Made by a program: the position numbers and the translations under genes. Positions 63,001-64,000 of a DNA stretch of 64,000 nt are shown in pieces. Position 1 is the stretch's first letter. Every line of letters starts with the position of its first letter. A model generated the notes under the pieces. The model was not told where the DNA came from, ran no database searches, and worked only from the letters and a program-made list of their open reading frames with translations. This DNA comes from Limnohabitans sp. Rim8 (GTDB lineage: Bacteria; Pseudomonadota; Gammaproteobacteria; Burkholderiales; Burkholderiaceae_C): contig CAMDKK010000007.1 in assembly GCA_945901045.1 (NCBI GenBank), positions 33,288 to 97,287 on the forward strand, written 5' to 3'.

Positions 63001-64000
63001 CAGCGCCCAGTCCGGCGCCGAGATCACCAACACCACACTTGATGTGGGCGAAGACCTGACGCTCACGTCCGTGACGGTGCCGCAGATCAACGCCTCGATT
63101 GAAAACACCGTCCAGTCCAGCGGCGGTGTGGCGGTGGGCTTGACACTGGCCTCCAACCTGGTCAGCGCTGACTCGCATGTGCTGCTCACGCCCAAGACCG
63201 AAGCGGGCGTGATGGCGTTGCCCGACGACACGGTGTTTGCGGTCGGTGGCAATGTGCTGGTCAAGGCCAGTGACACCTCGGGCATCGTCGCGCGCATCGG
63301 AGCGGCCACGGGCAGCGAAGGCAAAGCCGCATTGGGCGCGCAGTTGGTGCGTAACGACGTGCGCAGCACCGTCAACACCCTGGTGGACAGTGCGGCGATC
63401 GAGGCCGAAGGCGATGTGAGCTTGCTCGCACGGGGCTCGGCCAGCATCACCGCCTTGCTGTCGGACCAGGAGCTGCCGGAACTCAAGGAGAGCGAGCCTG
63501 AGGATGGGCAGGCCGTCGCTGAGGAAGAAGCAGCAGCCGAAGAGGAAGTCGTGGCAGAAGAAGTCGCGGCCGAAGAAGAGCCCACATCTGAGGAATTGAT
63601 TGCTGCCGAGGAAGAGGCTGCTGCTGAAGAAGAGGCTGCGGCGGCCTCCATGGCCTTTAAAGGCCTGATTGCCACCAATCTGGTGCTTTCCGATGTGCGC
63701 GCCACGGTTCTGGACAGCGACATCAGCGCGGGCGGTGACCTGATTGCGCGCGCCCGCAACGCGGCGCAGATCGAGGCCGAAAACACCGCCAAGGCCGATG
63801 CCGACGGTGCGGCCGTGGGCGTGACCCTGGCCTTCAACACGATCGGTTGGAAGGCACAAAACGTGTTGTTCAACGCGCTCGATGCGCTGCTGGGCACCCG
63901 CATTGGCAACGAACAGCCGGCGCAGATCCTGGCCACCGTCTCGGGCTCGAATCTGTCGGCCGGAGGCGATCTGTCGGTGCTGGCGCAGGCCGCGGAGACG
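60026..64000 (+). CDS. Giant repetitive surface-type protein with LEPR-XLL-like N-terminus (partial)
   Basis: The frame is open from the ATG at 60026 to the window edge: 1,325 codons visible, no stop. Basic N-terminal stretch (RRSRSTVER) then LEDRILLSAEP at residues 26-36, a close variant of the LEPR-XLL motif found at the start of large repetitive proteins, presumed a sorting signal. No classical signal peptide is seen. The rest is Ala/Thr/Ser/Val/Asp-rich beta-type sequence with repeats and acidic linkers. Its gene is translationally coupled to the export genes and probably encodes their substrate. Confidence 0.85.
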   Translation, partial: MKNTKRWGSGHIRHAFRRSRSTVERLEDRILLSAEPLVQFNRLDSEQPLAVENMDYAAKKSPTHPLDLDTISSIASLIDLTKPQSQQSTRFNWSGSSASLLKLNSQLSALVLDLGAGSNQVSLSDEGNGMLRLASQNGNSIYDLVFAKPTSILGIRGAAGLDSLVLNNVDLGSTSLSVDFESISIPQEAKITSDNQLLLMAKSSFAGDLGQLTIGSDKLDLTASIDVAGTLEVKGNVVLAARVDVDLQQDVALTGFYTVNGTTSSRVRVADGAQITAQSLELNAITESRWSLAANDGLIGGRLALNLNQSTEALVDGGVSISLAPLANADGSVGVGLLVQAQDWTDASVVLDMADGDITGLSKNTVAGQALEGFELGWTQIDLVRKTVASLGSAAAGQALSSVGGQNGQSAGWVQVSAGSFDGAGDEDGENAGVHGSVMSSLVGLHINNIDHNVLASVANAALEVGALNVYAINDSSHLANGKIAKNTAQGSTAAWLNSVDLSSEGEVAVIASDLAVFLATSEGFSADIPKLDTLKVGVASTSNTVNRQVSAYLVSSTVSASSLAVLASSAGTLSVSLESMAVAGGKSEPSAEGSGGSFQMAFGGSLAWNQLNGKTQAYVDNSTVEATDGDVMLQAVNSTAMNAQSKAGTAVSNSSGVAAGASLAFNAVGWDMGNIAAAGLNSLLGTDIGTESPLQTLADLRGSDVTASGEVSVLAQDELALNAHISNASDVIAGDAASGMSVGAAMILASNRVRSETRAYADGKKRLEGAAQATLDVGGGLTVSATDDASITADVAMSANVNSGSGGAVAAGGVFSLNDVRSTVAADAWSLTLTTGGDASITASATAQISAVLSGEVVASSEEADAAEGGDEAAAEPAADAGADAGADTESGDAAGGGATSVAANGLIATNRILIDADASLRDSVVTVSGSLGVEAENTATIDAENTASTESSGTAAGVVLAFNTIGWKPQNIFSAAIDTLIGTDGLGQTDSAQSGAEITNTTLDVGEDLTLTSVTVPQINASIENTVQSSGGVAVGLTLASNLVSADSHVLLTPKTEAGVMALPDDTVFAVGGNVLVKASDTSGIVARIGAATGSEGKAALGAQLVRNDVRSTVNTLVDSAAIEAEGDVSLLARGSASITALLSDQELPELKESEPEDGQAVAEEEAAAEEEVVAEEVAAEEEPTSEELIAAEEEAAAEEEAAAASMAFKGLIATNLVLSDVRATVLDSDISAGGDLIARARNAAQIEAENTAKADADGAAVGVTLAFNTIGWKAQNVLFNALDALLGTRIGNEQPAQILATVSGSNLSAGGDLSVLAQAAET
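61916..64000 (+). repeat. About 300-residue protein repeats in the giant gene
   Basis: The hallmark LAFN(A/T)(V/I)GW occurs at 62018, 62912 and 63830 (codon of the Ala), giving periods of 894 and 918 nt (298 and 306 residues). Each copy is followed by a segment like LLGTDIGTE or LIGTDGLG and then a beta-rich SGEVSVLA-type stretch. The second and third copies share the preceding AENTA motif. The third copy runs past the window end, so the copy number is unknown. Confidence 0.8.
62594..62730 (+). other. Acidic Ala/Asp/Glu-rich linker within the giant protein
   Basis: About 45 residues dominated by Glu, Asp, Ala and Gly lie between repeat units, with a second longer Glu/Ala-rich linker at about 63460-63650. 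They look like flexible, Ca2+- or surface-associated spacers; no defined domain is recognised. Confidence 0.6.

Noticed and set aside
62305-63936. 543-codon minus-strand open frame (and 62699-63859)
   Set aside because: Antisense to the repetitive giant gene; composition is the mirror of its biased Ala/Asp/Glu codons, with no domain and no ribosome site.
1-64000. CRISPR arrays, rRNA, tRNA and insertion sequences
   Set aside because: No regularly spaced short repeats, no rRNA or tRNA-like segments and no transposase were seen on reading both strands; subtle tRNAs could be missed without a covariance search.

Overview
The window looks like a chromosomal segment of a betaproteobacterium, most plausibly an aerobic anoxygenic phototroph of the Comamonadaceae (Limnohabitans/Rhodoferax-like). 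This is inferred from the combination of a purple-bacterial photosynthesis gene cluster with O2-dependent AcsF, a glutamyl-tRNA reductase type hemA, a phasin, class I fumarase and a complete system I cytochrome c maturation operon. No 16S or tRNA gene was seen, so the taxonomy is an inference.

Layout. (1) 1-22183, photosynthesis gene cluster: end of lhaA, puhA-puhB-puhC-acsF-puhE-crtI-crtB, a 62-residue membrane peptide, a DUF2269-like membrane protein and an SDR; then bchI-bchD on the minus strand, divergent from dxs-hemA-bchG-pucC(like)-bchP-tspO; then bciA (8-vinyl reductase); then, on the minus strand, a gene with all the hallmarks of light-dependent protochlorophyllide reductase (LPOR) and a decayed hemE remnant. 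PpsR/CrtJ-like palindromes lie in the bchI/dxs divergent region. (2) 22646-29679, ccmABCDEFGHI for cytochrome c maturation. (3) 29914-46611, mostly housekeeping and metabolic genes: an MFS permease, a YgjP-like metallopeptidase, murI, class I fumarase, a YqhA-like membrane protein, acs, ggt, a type II 3-hydroxyacyl-CoA dehydrogenase, feoA-feoB with a 44-residue Cys-rich peptide, a patatin-like lipoprotein, a phasin, an HDAC-family deacetylase, a thioesterase and a nitroreductase. (4) 46782-49495, a 7TMR-DISM histidine kinase and OmpR-type regulator on the minus strand. (5) 49738-64000, an unusual export locus: SapC-like, TolC, HlyD, a GAF-TM-HlyD fusion, a PqqD-like/M50/HlyD fusion, a shortened SecA-like ATPase, an unrecognised protein, and the first 1,325 codons of a giant repetitive protein with an LEPR-XLL-type N-terminal motif.

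How it fits together. The cluster supplies the reaction centre H subunit and its assembly factors, carotenoid synthesis, Mg chelation, the oxygen-dependent ring-E cyclase, 8-vinyl reduction, a possible light-driven protochlorophyllide reduction step, and the esterification and reduction of the phytyl tail. dxs and hemA feed isoprenoid and tetrapyrrole precursors from the same transcription unit. The ccm operon would supply c-type cytochromes.

Most interesting. The terminal locus is the best candidate for an undescribed system. From the HlyD gene onward almost every junction is an ATGA start/stop overlap running into the giant gene. It has outer-membrane (TolC) and adaptor (HlyD) parts but no ABC ATPase in the window; the only visible ATPase is a SecA-like protein that ends near the start of the helical scaffold region. 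My hypothesis is a dedicated exporter for the giant surface protein. The LPOR gene and the hemE relic are the next most notable points.
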